Notes: generated by a model from the sequence alone, not told the origin. Positions 1 to 8,916 are shown, counted from the stretch's first letter. The stretch is DNA of 64,000 nt from an uncultured Bacteroidia bacterium (GCA_947252645.1 CAMXWF010000002.1:124001-188000), one strand, 5' to 3'. Program-made: numbers and translations.

Positions 1-49
1 CCTTGGGGACATCGACTGCCGTGTGGCGCACAAACACTGCCTGCATCAT
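1..49 (-). CDS. Histidine phosphatase family protein, N-terminal fragment (CobC-like)
   Basis: Only the first 16 codons lie in the window; the gene runs off the left edge. The reverse strand reads MMQAVFVRHTAVDVPK. A hydrophobic strand followed by R-H-T and VDVPK is the opening of the phosphoglycerate-mutase-like phosphatases annotated as alpha-ribazole phosphatase (CobC) in Bacteroidota, where the RH pair belongs to the phosphohistidine site. Either ATG (47-49 or 44-46) could be the start. It begins one base past the stop of the upstream secreted-protein gene, so the two are probably cotranscribed. The family call is an inference from a very short stretch. Confidence 0.55.
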   Translation of the reverse strand, partial: MMQAVFVRHTAVDVPK

Positions 50-50
50 C

Positions 51-635
51 CTAGCGCGCCACCTTAATGGACTCAAAGAAGGCCTTGCTCACTTGCTGGA
101 CATCGTCCGGGGCATTCTGGGTGGGGTAGTAGTGGATGGCTTTTACTAGGAGCATTTTGTCCGATATGTAGTAGCCTATGCAGGTGCCCGTGAAATCTAG
201 TCCGCTGTCGGTGCGCTTCTTGAAGTTTATGCGCATCGTGTAGTATTTCCCGATCTTCTCGAACTTCTCCTCTACGCCGTATACGGGGTTGAGGTCGTCG
301 AGGACAGTGTGTTCCTTGAGGATGCGGTGGATGAAGGTCTGGTTTTCGGGCAAGGATAGGCGTCGAGTGTAGGCGCTGCGTAGCTCGTTGAGCTGTTTGG
401 TGGTGGCCTGGTCGCGACGGTAGAAATCCTCTAGCTCCACGACTGAGATGCAGAAAATGCCATATTGGATGTGCTGTAGCTCCTTGTCGTAGCGGATGTT
501 GTCGGTGAGGTTGGCGTTCACAGGGAGTTCGAAGGAAACGCCCTTCCTGACGGTAATCCGGTCGGTTTGCGCTTGTAGATTCGGTGCTATGGCGAGCAGG
601 AGCAGGCAGCAGAGCGCAGTGATTTTGGTAGACAT
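51..635 (-). CDS. Hypothetical secreted protein
   Basis: This 194-residue protein has a clear N-terminal signal peptide: MSTKI, a leucine-rich core, then a likely cleavage after LQAQ near residue 23. The mature part is mixed alpha/beta with no transmembrane segment and no motif I recognise, so I assign no function. A TAnnTTTG promoter box lies 32 bases upstream of the ATG, and the next gene (CobC-like) follows almost without a gap. It is divergent from polA. The signal peptide, good length and upstream promoter support a real gene. Confidence 0.75.
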   Translation of the reverse strand: MSTKITALCCLLLLAIAPNLQAQTDRITVRKGVSFELPVNANLTDNIRYDKELQHIQYGIFCISVVELEDFYRRDQATTKQLNELRSAYTRRLSLPENQTFIHRILKEHTVLDDLNPVYGVEEKFEKIGKYYTMRINFKKRTDSGLDFTGTCIGYYISDKMLLVKAIHYYPTQNAPDDVQQVSKAFFESIKVAR

Positions 636-666
636 GGTTGGCCTTTCTTCCAGGGGTGTTACCTTG

Positions 667-698
667 CAAAGGTATTGAAAATGCGCCTACCTACTCAA
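667..698 (-). promoter_or_regulatory. Bacteroidota-type promoter of the secreted-protein gene
   Basis: Read on the minus strand, TACCTTTG (667-674) matches the -7 consensus TAnnTTTG of the primary sigma factor of Bacteroidota. A TTG (696-698) sits 21 bases upstream as a -33 element. The -7 box ends 32 bases before the ATG at 635. Confidence 0.5.
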
Positions 699-731
699 TA
701 TTGCCTACCTTCGCTAGGCAAGCATACGAGC

Positions 732-3488
732 ATGGAGACAGAGAATAGGCTGCTAGGCGTGGATGCCTTTGCGCTGCTTTTCCGTGGCTATTACGCCCTT
801 ATCAATAGGCCACTGCTGACTAGCGACGGTCGCAATACCTCGGCCGTCTATGGGTTCATGGGATCGCTGCTTTCCGCAATGGATGAGCTCTCTCCCACGC
901 ATGTAGTGGTGGCCTACGATCTGGGGGGGCCCACCTTTCGACAAGAGCTCGATGGCCAGTACAAGGCCAACCGGGAGGCCACGCCGGAGGCAGTGGTCTA
1001 TGGTGCTGATGCCGTCAAGCGTATGCTGGAGGCGCTGGGGGTGTTGATAGCATCGCAGCAGGGTTTTGAGGCCGACGATATGCTCGGTTCTGTGGCCCAA
1101 ACTTTCGCCAGTGACCAAACCACCGTGTACCTCTTTACCCAGGACAAGGACTACCAGCAGCTCCTAGGGCCCCACACCGTTATGCATAAGCCCCTGCGCA
1201 ATGCGCCAGGGAATAGGCCTTTCACCCAGGCCGACCTATTGGCCAAGTACCCCATAGCGCAGCCAGGGCAATTCAGGGACATTCTGGCCCTCTGGGGCGA
1301 TGCCAGCGACAACGTCCCCGGAGTTCCCGGGATAGGGGAGAAAACGGCCGCCAAGCTTGTAGGCAAGTATGGCGGCATCGAGCAGATCTACGCCAACATC
1401 GGCAAGCTCACCCCAAAGTTGCAAAAGGCTCTCAAAGAGCACAAAGAGCAGCTACTCAAATCCTACGAGCTGGTGGGGATACGGCGCAATCTGCCGCTCG
1501 ACTTCCAGTTGTCGGATTGCCGCGTGGGGCCACCTGATTGCCGGGCTCTGGCGGTGCTTTTCTCCGAGCTGCAGTTTGGTGCCATGGCCGAGAGCATCAT
1601 GCGCCATTTCCTCACCGAGGCCCAGGTGGCGCAGGTCAGGGAGTGGAGGCAGGGGAGCGTTCGTGTGGACAAGGCTCCTGCGGCCGATACTAGCAACCAA
1701 GCCACGCAGGCTGACAAGCAACTCCAGGATGCTGAGCGCGCGGCTGCGGGCGCAGACTGTGCTCGGGTAGCCGATGTCGATACGCTCCCGAAGCTGGCCG
1801 AGGCCATCGCCGAGGCGCCCTGGGTGGCTCTGGCCCTGGCGCAGGAGGGCGATAGAGTCCTAGGAGTCAGCATATGCTACGAAGTTGACCAGACGGTGTA
1901 TTGCCCCCTGCCATTCCTCAGGGGCTTACCAGCAGAGCAGCGCGCCCTACTCAATGGGGCCTTGGGTGCGCAGCCAGCGCGTATACTCGTGGGCTACGAT
2001 CTAAAAACTATTTCCATGGCCTTGGCGGGTCTTGAGCTCTACCCCAAAGGGCTGTTTGAGGATCTGATGGTGATGGATTATCTCATTGACCCCGACAAGA
2101 ACCGTGGGCTCGACTATCATCCCGGGCCGCAATTGGCGCAATTTTTAGCTGCGCAGGGTGAGGCTTCAGGGGATTTGGAGGCCAGGGTTGCCAATAGCTG
2201 TGCAGTGACTCTCTGGCCGAGGCGATTGGATAGGCGAGCTCGGCTTGTAGAGGCCGGTGTGCAGGGGGTCTATGAGTCCATTGAGGCGCCCTTGCGCCCT
2301 GTTTTGGCTGCCATGGAGCGTACAGGGGTTGCGGTCAATCTTGGTGTGCTCGACAGCCTTCGGGGTGCGTTCAACACAAGGCTAGAGGCCTTGCGCTCGC
2401 AGGTGCTGGCCTATTCTCCGGACAAGAGTATCAACATCGACTCCCCCAAGCAGGTGGGCGAGCTACTTTTCGATGTGTTGCACTTGAGTCGTAACCCTAA
2501 GAAGACCCACTCGGGGACTTATAGCACAAGCGAGATAGAACTTCGGAAATATGCCCACCTGCACCCCATCATTGCGCAGCTTCTAGAATACCGCGAGGTC
2601 CGCAAGCAGCTCAATACCTATGTTGATGCTTTGCCTGGTTTGGTGAACCCCGCCACGGGGCGCATCCACACGCATTTTAACCAGGCGGTGGCCGCCACGG
2701 GAAGACTCAGCTCGAGCAATCCTAATTTGCAGAACATCCCTGTGCGCAATGAGTCTGGCCGCCTTATCCGCGAGGCCTTTGTCTCTTCCTTTGAGGGTGG
2801 GGAGCTGCTCTCGGCCGACTACTCGCAGATCGAGCTGCGCCTCATGGCCCACATGAGCGGCGACAAGAACATGGTGGAGGATTTCCTAGAAGGCCATGAT
2901 ATCCACGCAGCCACGGCTAGCCGCATCTTCGGCATTCCCCTCCAGGAGGTGACCCCCGCGCAGCGCAAGACCGCTAAGAAGGCCAATTTCGGCATGATTT
3001 ACGGCATCTCGGCCTTCGGCCTATCGCAGCAGCTTGAGGTCAAGCCAGAAGAGGCCAAAAAGCTCATGGACGATTACTTTGCCACTTACCCGGGCGTGGC
3101 AGCCTACATGCGTGCGGAGATAGAGAAGGCCAAGCAACGTGGCTACGCCGAGACGCTCTTTGGACGCAAGCGGTGGATCCCGGACTTACACCATGGGAAT
3201 GCGAACCTCAGGAAGGCCGCAGAGCGCAACGCCATCAATGCGCCTATACAGGGTACGGCCGCAGACATTATCAAGAAGGCCATGGTGACGATCTTCCGCG
3301 CCATGCAGGTGCAGGCACTGCGCTCCAGAATGATTATCCAAGTGCACGATGAGCTGATCTTCGATGTCTATCCGGGTGAGCTGGAGGCACTGCAGGCCAT
3401 CGTGAAGCCCGGCATGGAGCAGGTTTGCCAGCTGAAAGTGCCACTGATTGTGGATATGGCCCACGGGCCCAATTGGGGGACGCTCTAG
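732..3488 (+). CDS. polA: DNA polymerase I
   Basis: Repair and Okazaki-fragment polymerase. I chose the ATG at 732 (METENRLLGVDAFALLF) because homologous proteins begin just before this GVDAFALLFRGYYA strand; a frame-compatible ATG at 675 would add 19 unrelated residues. The 5'-nuclease domain (about 1-300) is intact, with YDLGGPTFR, EADD, DKDY and GDASDNVPGVPGIGEKTA. The polymerase domain has motif A DYSQIELR (D696), motif B (R745, K749, F753) and motif C VHDE (871-874). The 3'-5' exonuclease domain (about 346-560) keeps its length, but its metal-binding carboxylates are replaced: VALALAQEG at 365-373 where FDTET is expected, DLKTI at 423-427 where NLKYD is expected, and NSCAVT at 488-493 where the YxxxD motif is expected. 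The enzyme should therefore polymerise without proofreading. Confidence 0.95.
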   Translation: METENRLLGVDAFALLFRGYYALINRPLLTSDGRNTSAVYGFMGSLLSAMDELSPTHVVVAYDLGGPTFRQELDGQYKANREATPEAVVYGADAVKRMLEALGVLIASQQGFEADDMLGSVAQTFASDQTTVYLFTQDKDYQQLLGPHTVMHKPLRNAPGNRPFTQADLLAKYPIAQPGQFRDILALWGDASDNVPGVPGIGEKTAAKLVGKYGGIEQIYANIGKLTPKLQKALKEHKEQLLKSYELVGIRRNLPLDFQLSDCRVGPPDCRALAVLFSELQFGAMAESIMRHFLTEAQVAQVREWRQGSVRVDKAPAADTSNQATQADKQLQDAERAAAGADCARVADVDTLPKLAEAIAEAPWVALALAQEGDRVLGVSICYEVDQTVYCPLPFLRGLPAEQRALLNGALGAQPARILVGYDLKTISMALAGLELYPKGLFEDLMVMDYLIDPDKNRGLDYHPGPQLAQFLAAQGEASGDLEARVANSCAVTLWPRRLDRRARLVEAGVQGVYESIEAPLRPVLAAMERTGVAVNLGVLDSLRGAFNTRLEALRSQVLAYSPDKSINIDSPKQVGELLFDVLHLSRNPKKTHSGTYSTSEIELRKYAHLHPIIAQLLEYREVRKQLNTYVDALPGLVNPATGRIHTHFNQAVAATGRLSSSNPNLQNIPVRNESGRLIREAFVSSFEGGELLSADYSQIELRLMAHMSGDKNMVEDFLEGHDIHAATASRIFGIPLQEVTPAQRKTAKKANFGMIYGISAFGLSQQLEVKPEEAKKLMDDYFATYPGVAAYMRAEIEKAKQRGYAETLFGRKRWIPDLHHGNANLRKAAERNAINAPIQGTAADIIKKAMVTIFRAMQVQALRSRMIIQVHDELIFDVYPGELEALQAIVKPGMEQVCQLKVPLIVDMAHGPNWGTL

Positions 3489-3498
3489 CCCCGAGACC

Positions 3499-4245
3499 AT
3501 GGAGGAACGCGTCTACAGGGGGGGCGTGGTCTACATGCTCCCGGCGCCGCTCGGCGACGAGCCCCCAACGCTAGCGCTTACTGGGGCTGCCTTGGCTTGC
3601 ATACGTGGGCTACGGCTGTTTGCAGTTGAGAATGCGCGCACGTCTCGGCGCTTACTAGCCCGAATAGGCATGCCCGTGCCTATCGATGAGCTGGAGTTTA
3701 TCGTTTTTGATAAGCGTAGCGATGCTGACTTGGCCCTACGGATTGTTCGTAGGGTGGCTGAGGGAGCAGACCTAGGCTACTTGAGCGAGGCGGGGGCACC
3801 AGGGATTGCTGATCCTGGGGCGCAGATCGCGGCCGCTGCCCACCAGCTGCAGGTTCGAGTGGTGCCCTTTGGGGGGCCAAGTAGCGTGATGATGCTAGCC
3901 ATGGCCTCAGGCATGACGGCGCAGTCTTTTGCTTTTCTCGGCTATCTTCCTGCTGAGCCCAAGGAGCGAAAACTACGCATCCAGCAGGTCGAGGCCTTGG
4001 CTCTTCGTGAGGGCCAGACCCAGATCTTCATCGAGACCCCCTACCGCAACGATGCCCTCCTGGAGGCGCTTCTGCGCGCCCTCAAGCCGACCACCTGCCT
4101 ATGCATTGCCACTGGGCTGGAAACAGAGGGCGGCTGGCTGCGTACGCTGCCCGTGGTGCAATGGCTTCAGGCTAGACCCACGCTGGGGAAAAAGCCCACC
4201 ATATTCGCCATTGGTCGGCTGCAGCAGGACGCAAGGAAGAGATAG
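3499..4245 (+). CDS. SAM-dependent methyltransferase, RsmI-like (tetrapyrrole methylase fold)
   Basis: A 248-residue member of the tetrapyrrole-methylase superfamily, resembling the short RsmI paralogue of Bacteroidota. RsmI proper 2'-O-methylates C1402 of 16S rRNA; the paralogue's substrate is not settled. Visible signatures are the opening VYMLPAPLGDE, SEAGAPGIADPG (about 93-104), VVPFGGPSS with QSFAFLGYLP, and IETPYRND near 175. The reading frame is open from 3448 inside polA, but family N-termini start close to VYMLPAPLGD, so the ATG at 3499, ten bases after the polA stop, is the better start. It is probably cotranscribed with polA and converges on the deacetylase gene. Confidence 0.85.
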   Translation: MEERVYRGGVVYMLPAPLGDEPPTLALTGAALACIRGLRLFAVENARTSRRLLARIGMPVPIDELEFIVFDKRSDADLALRIVRRVAEGADLGYLSEAGAPGIADPGAQIAAAAHQLQVRVVPFGGPSSVMMLAMASGMTAQSFAFLGYLPAEPKERKLRIQQVEALALREGQTQIFIETPYRNDALLEALLRALKPTTCLCIATGLETEGGWLRTLPVVQWLQARPTLGKKPTIFAIGRLQQDARKR

Positions 4246-4340
4246 TTACCCTCCGCCGTTTGCCCGTTACCCATGGGGCTGACGAGCTGTTGCGCTGGGC
4301 GCAATCCCCCATTCCCTAGTTGCCCGGTTCTTTCTGTTCC

Positions 4341-5102
4341 CTAGCCTTCCCGTGTGGCTTTCTTGCGCTCTGCCAGCAGGGTATCGAGTAGGGCGCCTAG
4401 GCGAGCCAGGGCCACAGGCCCACTGTGTCTGGTCATGTAGAAGGGGAGTCGCACGCCTTTCTCTCGGCGCAGGTCCACAAACTCCCATGGATGGAAGTAT
4501 AGGCTCAGGTAGCCTGTCTGGCGGTAGGTGAATTTGCAAAGCCAGATGTAGAGCCATTGGGGCAGATGGTGCATGGATAGCCAGAAAAGAGGAAAGCGCA
4601 GGCGCGGCGTTACCGAGGAGGGGAGTTCCTGTATGGGGCCGTCCATGAAGGGGCGCAGGGGGCGACGCAAGTGGCAGTAGCGGCCGGGGATCCACGTGGG
4701 GTTGAGGGAGGCATCGTAGGTATAGCCCGCGGCAGCCAGGTCTTCCATGCTTATGGGCTGCATGCGCGGCATGCGGAAGCCGTGTACGCGGTGCCGGTGC
4801 TGGGTCAAAGCCTCCAGGACCTCCCGCGAGGCTAGCAGGTCGTCGACCGAAAAACGTGAATGCTCCATGCCGTGCGAGGCCAGCTCGTGCCCCTCGGCTA
4901 CTATCCTAGCCAACAGCTCGGGCACCTGTCGTGCGAACGCTACCGTGGCAAAGAATGTGGCAGGGAAGCCTTTGGATGCCAGCAGGTCGAGGACGGCTTC
5001 CAGCCCACGCCGCGAGATGTCGACCTCCTGCTCGAACGGGATGGGATGGCCAAACTCCCCTGGCGCGTCGAATTCCTCGATGTCGAAGCTTATTAGAACC
5101 AT
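4341..5102 (-). CDS. Polysaccharide deacetylase (NodB-type) family protein
   Basis: This 253-residue carbohydrate esterase 4-like protein would remove N-acetyl groups from a sugar polymer or lipid-linked glycan. It begins with the NodB signature FDIEEF (D7, E9), typical of the branch opening with fDvEe. The second motif ASHGMEH supplies a zinc-binding pair H77 and H81. PATFFATVAFARQVPELL is the usual TFF strand-helix. There is no signal peptide, so it probably acts on the cytoplasmic face, perhaps on a lipid-linked intermediate. Its start overlaps the end of the GT2 gene by ten bases, making it the last gene of a kdsB-GT87-GT2-deacetylase operon. Confidence 0.85.
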   Translation of the reverse strand: MVLISFDIEEFDAPGEFGHPIPFEQEVDISRRGLEAVLDLLASKGFPATFFATVAFARQVPELLARIVAEGHELASHGMEHSRFSVDDLLASREVLEALTQHRHRVHGFRMPRMQPISMEDLAAAGYTYDASLNPTWIPGRYCHLRRPLRPFMDGPIQELPSSVTPRLRFPLFWLSMHHLPQWLYIWLCKFTYRQTGYLSLYFHPWEFVDLRREKGVRLPFYMTRHSGPVALARLGALLDTLLAERKKATREG

Positions 5103-5824
5103 CGTGATTTCAGGACTTGTAGCACGGCCCGCAGCTCTCGGAGCAGGATGCGTAGGCCCATCTTGGAGAATTTGATGCCCTCGCTGCGTAGGGTCACTGG
5201 AACCTCTTCCAGGAGCAGCTTCCGCCGCGTGGCGATGGCTATGAACTGAGTGTCGAAAAGGTAGCTGTTGATGTTCGTCGCGAGGAGGGCCTCGCGGCCT
5301 TTGGCATCGAAGGCCTTGATGCCGCCCTGGGTGTCGGACACGGGCAGCCCAAAGAGCACCCGATTGAGCAGGTGCGACCCTAGCGAGAGCACCTTGCGGA
5401 AGGGCGAAAGGTGGCTAACATAGTGGCTGCCGCGGTTGCCCACTACCACGTTGGCCCCCGCCAGCAAGGTTTCTATTAGCCGTTGGTATGATGGCAGCGA
5501 GAAGGGGACGTCGTAATCGGTGTAGAGGAATAGTTGCTCAGCGGGGCCCGCTTGCGCCACTGCGTGGCGCACGGCGTGTCCCTTCCCTTGGTTGGGGGTG
5601 TAGTCGTAGACGGCCACGGGGTAGTGCTTGTTGAGGTCAGCTAGCCCTTGGAGGGTCTCCTGCGAGTAGGCGTCATATGATCCATCTGGGCATATGGAGA
5701 TGTGCACTGCGCCGTAGTGGGCCAGTAGCTCGGCTAGCAAGCGGACGCGCTCAAGCCAGGGGCCATGTGGGCCGTGGGCAGGCAGCGCAAGCACTATTTG
5801 GGGACGTGTCTCCATGTCGCTCAT
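5093..5824 (-). CDS. Glycosyltransferase family 2 (dolichyl-phosphate-sugar-synthase-like)
   Basis: A GT-A fold transferase of about 243 residues starting MSDMETRPQIVLALPAHG. I chose the ATG at 5824 because it overlaps the stop of the upstream GT87 gene as ATGA (5821-5824), a standard coupling arrangement; longer in-frame starts lie inside GT87. The DxD-like metal site is TDYDVPF, with NQGKGHAVRHAV before it and VSDTQGGIKAF after it, as in DPM1/GtrB-type enzymes that charge polyprenyl phosphate. Unlike GtrB it has no C-terminal membrane helices. Together with the neighbouring GT87 protein it may supply and use a lipid-linked sugar donor; that pairing is inferred. Confidence 0.85.
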   Translation of the reverse strand: MSDMETRPQIVLALPAHGPHGPWLERVRLLAELLAHYGAVHISICPDGSYDAYSQETLQGLADLNKHYPVAVYDYTPNQGKGHAVRHAVAQAGPAEQLFLYTDYDVPFSLPSYQRLIETLLAGANVVVGNRGSHYVSHLSPFRKVLSLGSHLLNRVLFGLPVSDTQGGIKAFDAKGREALLATNINSYLFDTQFIAIATRRKLLLEEVPVTLRSEGIKFSKMGLRILLRELRAVLQVLKSRWF

Positions 5825-7053
5825 CCTGTTATGGCCCCACGGAATTCGCTGGCGGCTTCTGCCGTGCCCTCCGGCTTGCTCCAGAGCAGCCACTGGATGC
5901 GTAGCCAGATGAGCATTGGGAAAAAAGCCTTGAAGGAGTAGGGGAGCAAGAATTGGTCTCGCCAAGTTCTGGGGAACAAATCGCTGGTGGTCTGGCTAAA
6001 GATCATGGCACCAATGAAAAGGGCCAAGTCATACCATGCGAAACCATGTTCCTCGTGGCAGGTAATCCACCAGAGGCCTATGCCAAGGTAGCCTACGATG
6101 TAGGTGTTTGTTTCCGTGCCCGTGCTGAAGAGGACGATGAATAGGGCGATGCTGCTAAAGAAGAGACGGCGGAAGGCCTCGCGCCCATATTCTTCGATGC
6201 GCAGTAGCGGGGCCAGTAGTAGCATTGCGCCTGGAGCTATCAGCCATAGGTCGGAGTAGCCCGATAGGCCCGTTGACTTACGCACTAGGCCCACGAAGCC
6301 TTGGTTCTGCATGAGGGAAAACATGTTGGCGCAGTCCTTGTGCGTAAGTGCTGTGAACCATGCCTGGTATTGCGACAATAGGTACTCGGGGCCTACCATC
6401 ACCAGGGGCAATAGGAGCAGCACCACGAGCCACAGCAGTCCGAAGAGGATGAAGCGTCCTTTCCGCTTCACGAAGGGAAAGAGCAGTAGACCCAGGAGGC
6501 CGTAGACTTTGGTAAGTGCGCCCGTCACAATCATGAGCGCAGCCCAGATAGGCTGGTCTCGCTCCACAAATGCGAACGTGAGCAGCAGCATCCCCGCCAC
6601 CAGCAGATTGTACTGCTGCATGAGCGTGGCGATGAATAGCTCGTTGAGAAGAACCCAGAGAAACACAGTTCGCCGCGAGGCCTCTAGGTGGGGTACTAAA
6701 TGACGCACTGCGTAGACGATGACGCCATTGCCCAGCAGTACCCATAGCACCACCCCCACGCGAGTAGGCAGCAGTGCCAAGGGCGCCATGAGCAGCGCAA
6801 AGAGGGGGCCATAGAGGTACACATCGTAGTACTCCTGTGGATACTCTGCGTAGAGATCCGCTTGAGCAACGAGGTGGTGCCAACTGGCCGCGAAGATCCG
6901 GTAATTGTTGATGTTGCTGGGTCCTGCTAGCCGTAGGCATGCGATTGCGAGCAGCGCCCCGAGGGCTACCAGCACTAGGGGCCAGCTATGCCAGACGTGC
7001 CTTACGAGGAATCGGTATAGCTGCCAGGCCTTTGACATAGCGCGATGGGCCAT
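5821..7053 (-). CDS. GT87 / DUF2029 membrane glycosyltransferase
   Basis: A 410-residue, very hydrophobic protein with about ten predicted membrane segments. The N-terminal stretch NNYRIFAASWHHLV, followed by DLYAEYPQEYYDVYLYGP, is the hallmark of the Bacteroidota branch of GT87 (DUF2029), related to polyprenyl-phosphate-mannose-dependent alpha-mannosyltransferases of GT-C topology. The first loop carries the acidic residues likely to form the active site. It begins 25 bases after kdsB and its stop overlaps the next GT2 start. An internal ATG at 7038 (MSKAWQLYRF) is a possible alternative start. Confidence 0.85.
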   Translation of the reverse strand: MAHRAMSKAWQLYRFLVRHVWHSWPLVLVALGALLAIACLRLAGPSNINNYRIFAASWHHLVAQADLYAEYPQEYYDVYLYGPLFALLMAPLALLPTRVGVVLWVLLGNGVIVYAVRHLVPHLEASRRTVFLWVLLNELFIATLMQQYNLLVAGMLLLTFAFVERDQPIWAALMIVTGALTKVYGLLGLLLFPFVKRKGRFILFGLLWLVVLLLLPLVMVGPEYLLSQYQAWFTALTHKDCANMFSLMQNQGFVGLVRKSTGLSGYSDLWLIAPGAMLLLAPLLRIEEYGREAFRRLFFSSIALFIVLFSTGTETNTYIVGYLGIGLWWITCHEEHGFAWYDLALFIGAMIFSQTTSDLFPRTWRDQFLLPYSFKAFFPMLIWLRIQWLLWSKPEGTAEAASEFRGAITG

Positions 7054-7078
7054 AGGAGTCTGCCAAGGGGGGCTTGTG

Positions 7079-7849
7079 CTAGCAGCTGGTATGGCTGTTT
7101 TCCTCCCTTGCCGCCAGGTGCTGTGCCCGGGCTAGGTCTTCAGGTGTGTCCACCGAGAGGCCCTCTTGTTCCACGGCCACAGTCTGGATTCTCAGCCCTG
7201 CATTTAGCCAACGGAGCTGCTCCAAGCTTTCGGCCTGCTCTAGGGGTGCAGGGGGCAGCTGCGCGATGCGTGCCAGCACTGCCGGTCGGTAGGCGTACAC
7301 TCCGATGTGAGCCCAGTAAGCGGGCTCATCGTTAGGCGCTACGTTGCGATAGTATGGAATGACCGCGCGGCTGAAGTACAGCGCTTCCCCCGTTGAGCTT
7401 AGGGCCACCTTGGGGCGATTGGGGTTGGCGACCTCCTCCCCCGCACTGAAGGGGCGCACCAGCGTGGCTATGGATACCTCGGGGCTTTCGAAGGCCATTA
7501 CCAAGCGGCGCAGCGGTTCAGGATCGATGAAGGGTTCATCGCCCTGCACGTTGACCACGACCTCCCAGCTATTGCGTTCCTGCCCCTGGGCCCTGAGTAT
7601 TTCTAGGGCTTCGGCGCAGCGGCTTGTCCCGCTCTCCTGGGCTCGCTGCGATACAAGGCAAGCGCAGCCATGCTCAAGGCATGCCTGCGCTATGATCTCG
7701 CTATCCGTCACCACGTATAGCTCCGCAAAGACCGGCTGTACTCGACGGTATACCCGCACTACCATGGGGAGCCCCCCAATGGATGCCAGCGGCTTTCCCG
7801 GCAGGCGGGTAGACTGGTAGCGTGCTGGGATGAGGCCGAGGGCCTTCAT
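7079..7849 (-). CDS. kdsB: 3-deoxy-manno-octulosonate cytidylyltransferase
   Basis: CMP-Kdo synthetase activates Kdo with CTP for lipid A-Kdo assembly in the cytoplasm. The 256-residue protein starts MKALGLIPARYQSTRLPGKP, containing the nucleotide-binding signature IPARxxSxRxPGKPL. Further signatures are VVTDSEIIAQ, SGTSRCAEA (usually SGTDRxAEA), NVQGDEPFI, YFSRAVIPY and HIGVYAYR. The DNA is open upstream, but the family start is clearly the ATG at 7849. It lies 23 bases after the threonine dehydrogenase gene and 25 before GT87, placing Kdo activation with a surface-glycan operon. Confidence 0.95.
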   Translation of the reverse strand: MKALGLIPARYQSTRLPGKPLASIGGLPMVVRVYRRVQPVFAELYVVTDSEIIAQACLEHGCACLVSQRAQESGTSRCAEALEILRAQGQERNSWEVVVNVQGDEPFIDPEPLRRLVMAFESPEVSIATLVRPFSAGEEVANPNRPKVALSSTGEALYFSRAVIPYYRNVAPNDEPAYWAHIGVYAYRPAVLARIAQLPPAPLEQAESLEQLRWLNAGLRIQTVAVEQEGLSVDTPEDLARAQHLAAREENSHTSC

Positions 7850-7872
7850 GGCTTTCTGTGGTTCGGCCAAGG

Positions 7873-8829
7873 CTAAAAATCGCCCCGCTGGTGGCGCTCG
7901 CCGAGCCGCTTGAGCATGTCGTCGGTCATGCTGCTCAAATCCCACTTTGGCTTCCAGCCCCATTCGGCGCGGGCCACCGAGTCATCGAGCTTGTTGGGCC
8001 ATGACCGTGCGATGGCCGCCCGCACGGGGTCGATCTGGTATTCCATCTGGAAGCTGGGAAGGCGTTTTTTGATCTCCTGGTAGATTTGCTCTGGTTCAAA
8101 GCTCATGGCGGCCACATTGAAGGAGTTGTGGTGCTTGAGCTTGCTTCCATCGGCCTCCATGAGCTGCACGATGGCATCCAGCGCGTCGGGCATGTACATC
8201 ATGTCCATGTAGACCCCCTGTGGGATGGGGCAAACGAACTTTTCGCCCTTCACGGCTGCGTAGTAGATCTCCACGGCGTAGTCGGTGGTGCCTCCCCCAG
8301 GAAGGGTTACATTGCTGATGATTCCTGGGAAGCGCACGCTGCGCGCGTCCACCCCAAAGCGGCTATGGTAGTAGTCCCCCAGCAGCTCGGCAGTCACCTT
8401 GCAGACACCATACATGGTGTTGGGGCGCATGACGGTGTCCTGCGGCGTGTTGTCCTTGGGGGTGCTGTCGCCAAACGCCCCGATGGAGCTTGGGGTGAAG
8501 ACTGAGGCTTTTAGCTCGCGGGCCACCTCCAGGGTGTTGAGCAGGGCACCCATGTTGATCTTCCAGGCCAGCTGTGGGTTGGCCTCCCCCTTGGCCGAGA
8601 GTAGGGCCACCAGGTTGAAAAAAGTGTCGATGTGCTGTTGCTTGGCTAACTCGGCTAGCCCCGATGCATTGAGCGCATCGAGCGTCTCAAATGGCCCCTG
8701 GGCTGCTAGCTGCTTATTCACGCGCACATCCGAGGCAATGACGTTGGACTCACCGTAGATAGAACGCAGGTGTGGTACTAGCTCCGAGCCTATCTGCCCG
8801 CCAGCACCCAATACCAAGATACGCTTCAT
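7873..8829 (-). CDS. L-threonine 3-dehydrogenase, SDR type (NAD-dependent epimerase family)
   Basis: An extended short-chain dehydrogenase of 318 residues. The Rossmann motif is GAGGQIGSEL (residues 8-17) and the catalytic pair is YGVCK (YxxxK). The overall sequence (NLVALLSAKGE, PSSIGAFG, TPQDTVMRPNTMYGVCK, GTTDYAVEIY) matches the SDR-type threonine dehydrogenase that oxidises threonine to 2-amino-3-ketobutyrate, common in Bacteroidota and otherwise annotated as a nucleoside-sugar epimerase. I start at MKRILVLGAGG (8829), not the upstream ATG, because the Rossmann strand then begins at residue 3. Its usual partner, 2-amino-3-ketobutyrate CoA ligase, is not in the window. Confidence 0.88.
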   Translation of the reverse strand: MKRILVLGAGGQIGSELVPHLRSIYGESNVIASDVRVNKQLAAQGPFETLDALNASGLAELAKQQHIDTFFNLVALLSAKGEANPQLAWKINMGALLNTLEVARELKASVFTPSSIGAFGDSTPKDNTPQDTVMRPNTMYGVCKVTAELLGDYYHSRFGVDARSVRFPGIISNVTLPGGGTTDYAVEIYYAAVKGEKFVCPIPQGVYMDMMYMPDALDAIVQLMEADGSKLKHHNSFNVAAMSFEPEQIYQEIKKRLPSFQMEYQIDPVRAAIARSWPNKLDDSVARAEWGWKPKWDLSSMTDDMLKRLGERHQRGDF

Positions 8830-8889
8830 CTTCCTGTTATGAAATTTAGCTTGCGCCTCCACGGCGCGTTGTTTCCCCTCGCAGCTTCG

Positions 8890-8897
8890 CGAAGGTA
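8890..8897 (-). promoter_or_regulatory. Possible -7 promoter box upstream of the threonine dehydrogenase operon
   Basis: On the minus strand this reads TACCTTCG, one base off TAnnTTTG. It lies about 60 bases before the ATG at 8829, in the gap after the tsaC-like gene. No clear -33 element is seen. Confidence 0.3.
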
Positions 8898-8916
8898 GCC
8901 ATATTATGGTTGGTCC

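Noticed and set aside
675..731. Upstream in-frame ATG of polA at 675
   Set aside because: The extra 19 residues do not resemble any PolA N-terminus, and the alternative ATG at 732 sits immediately before the conserved first strand.
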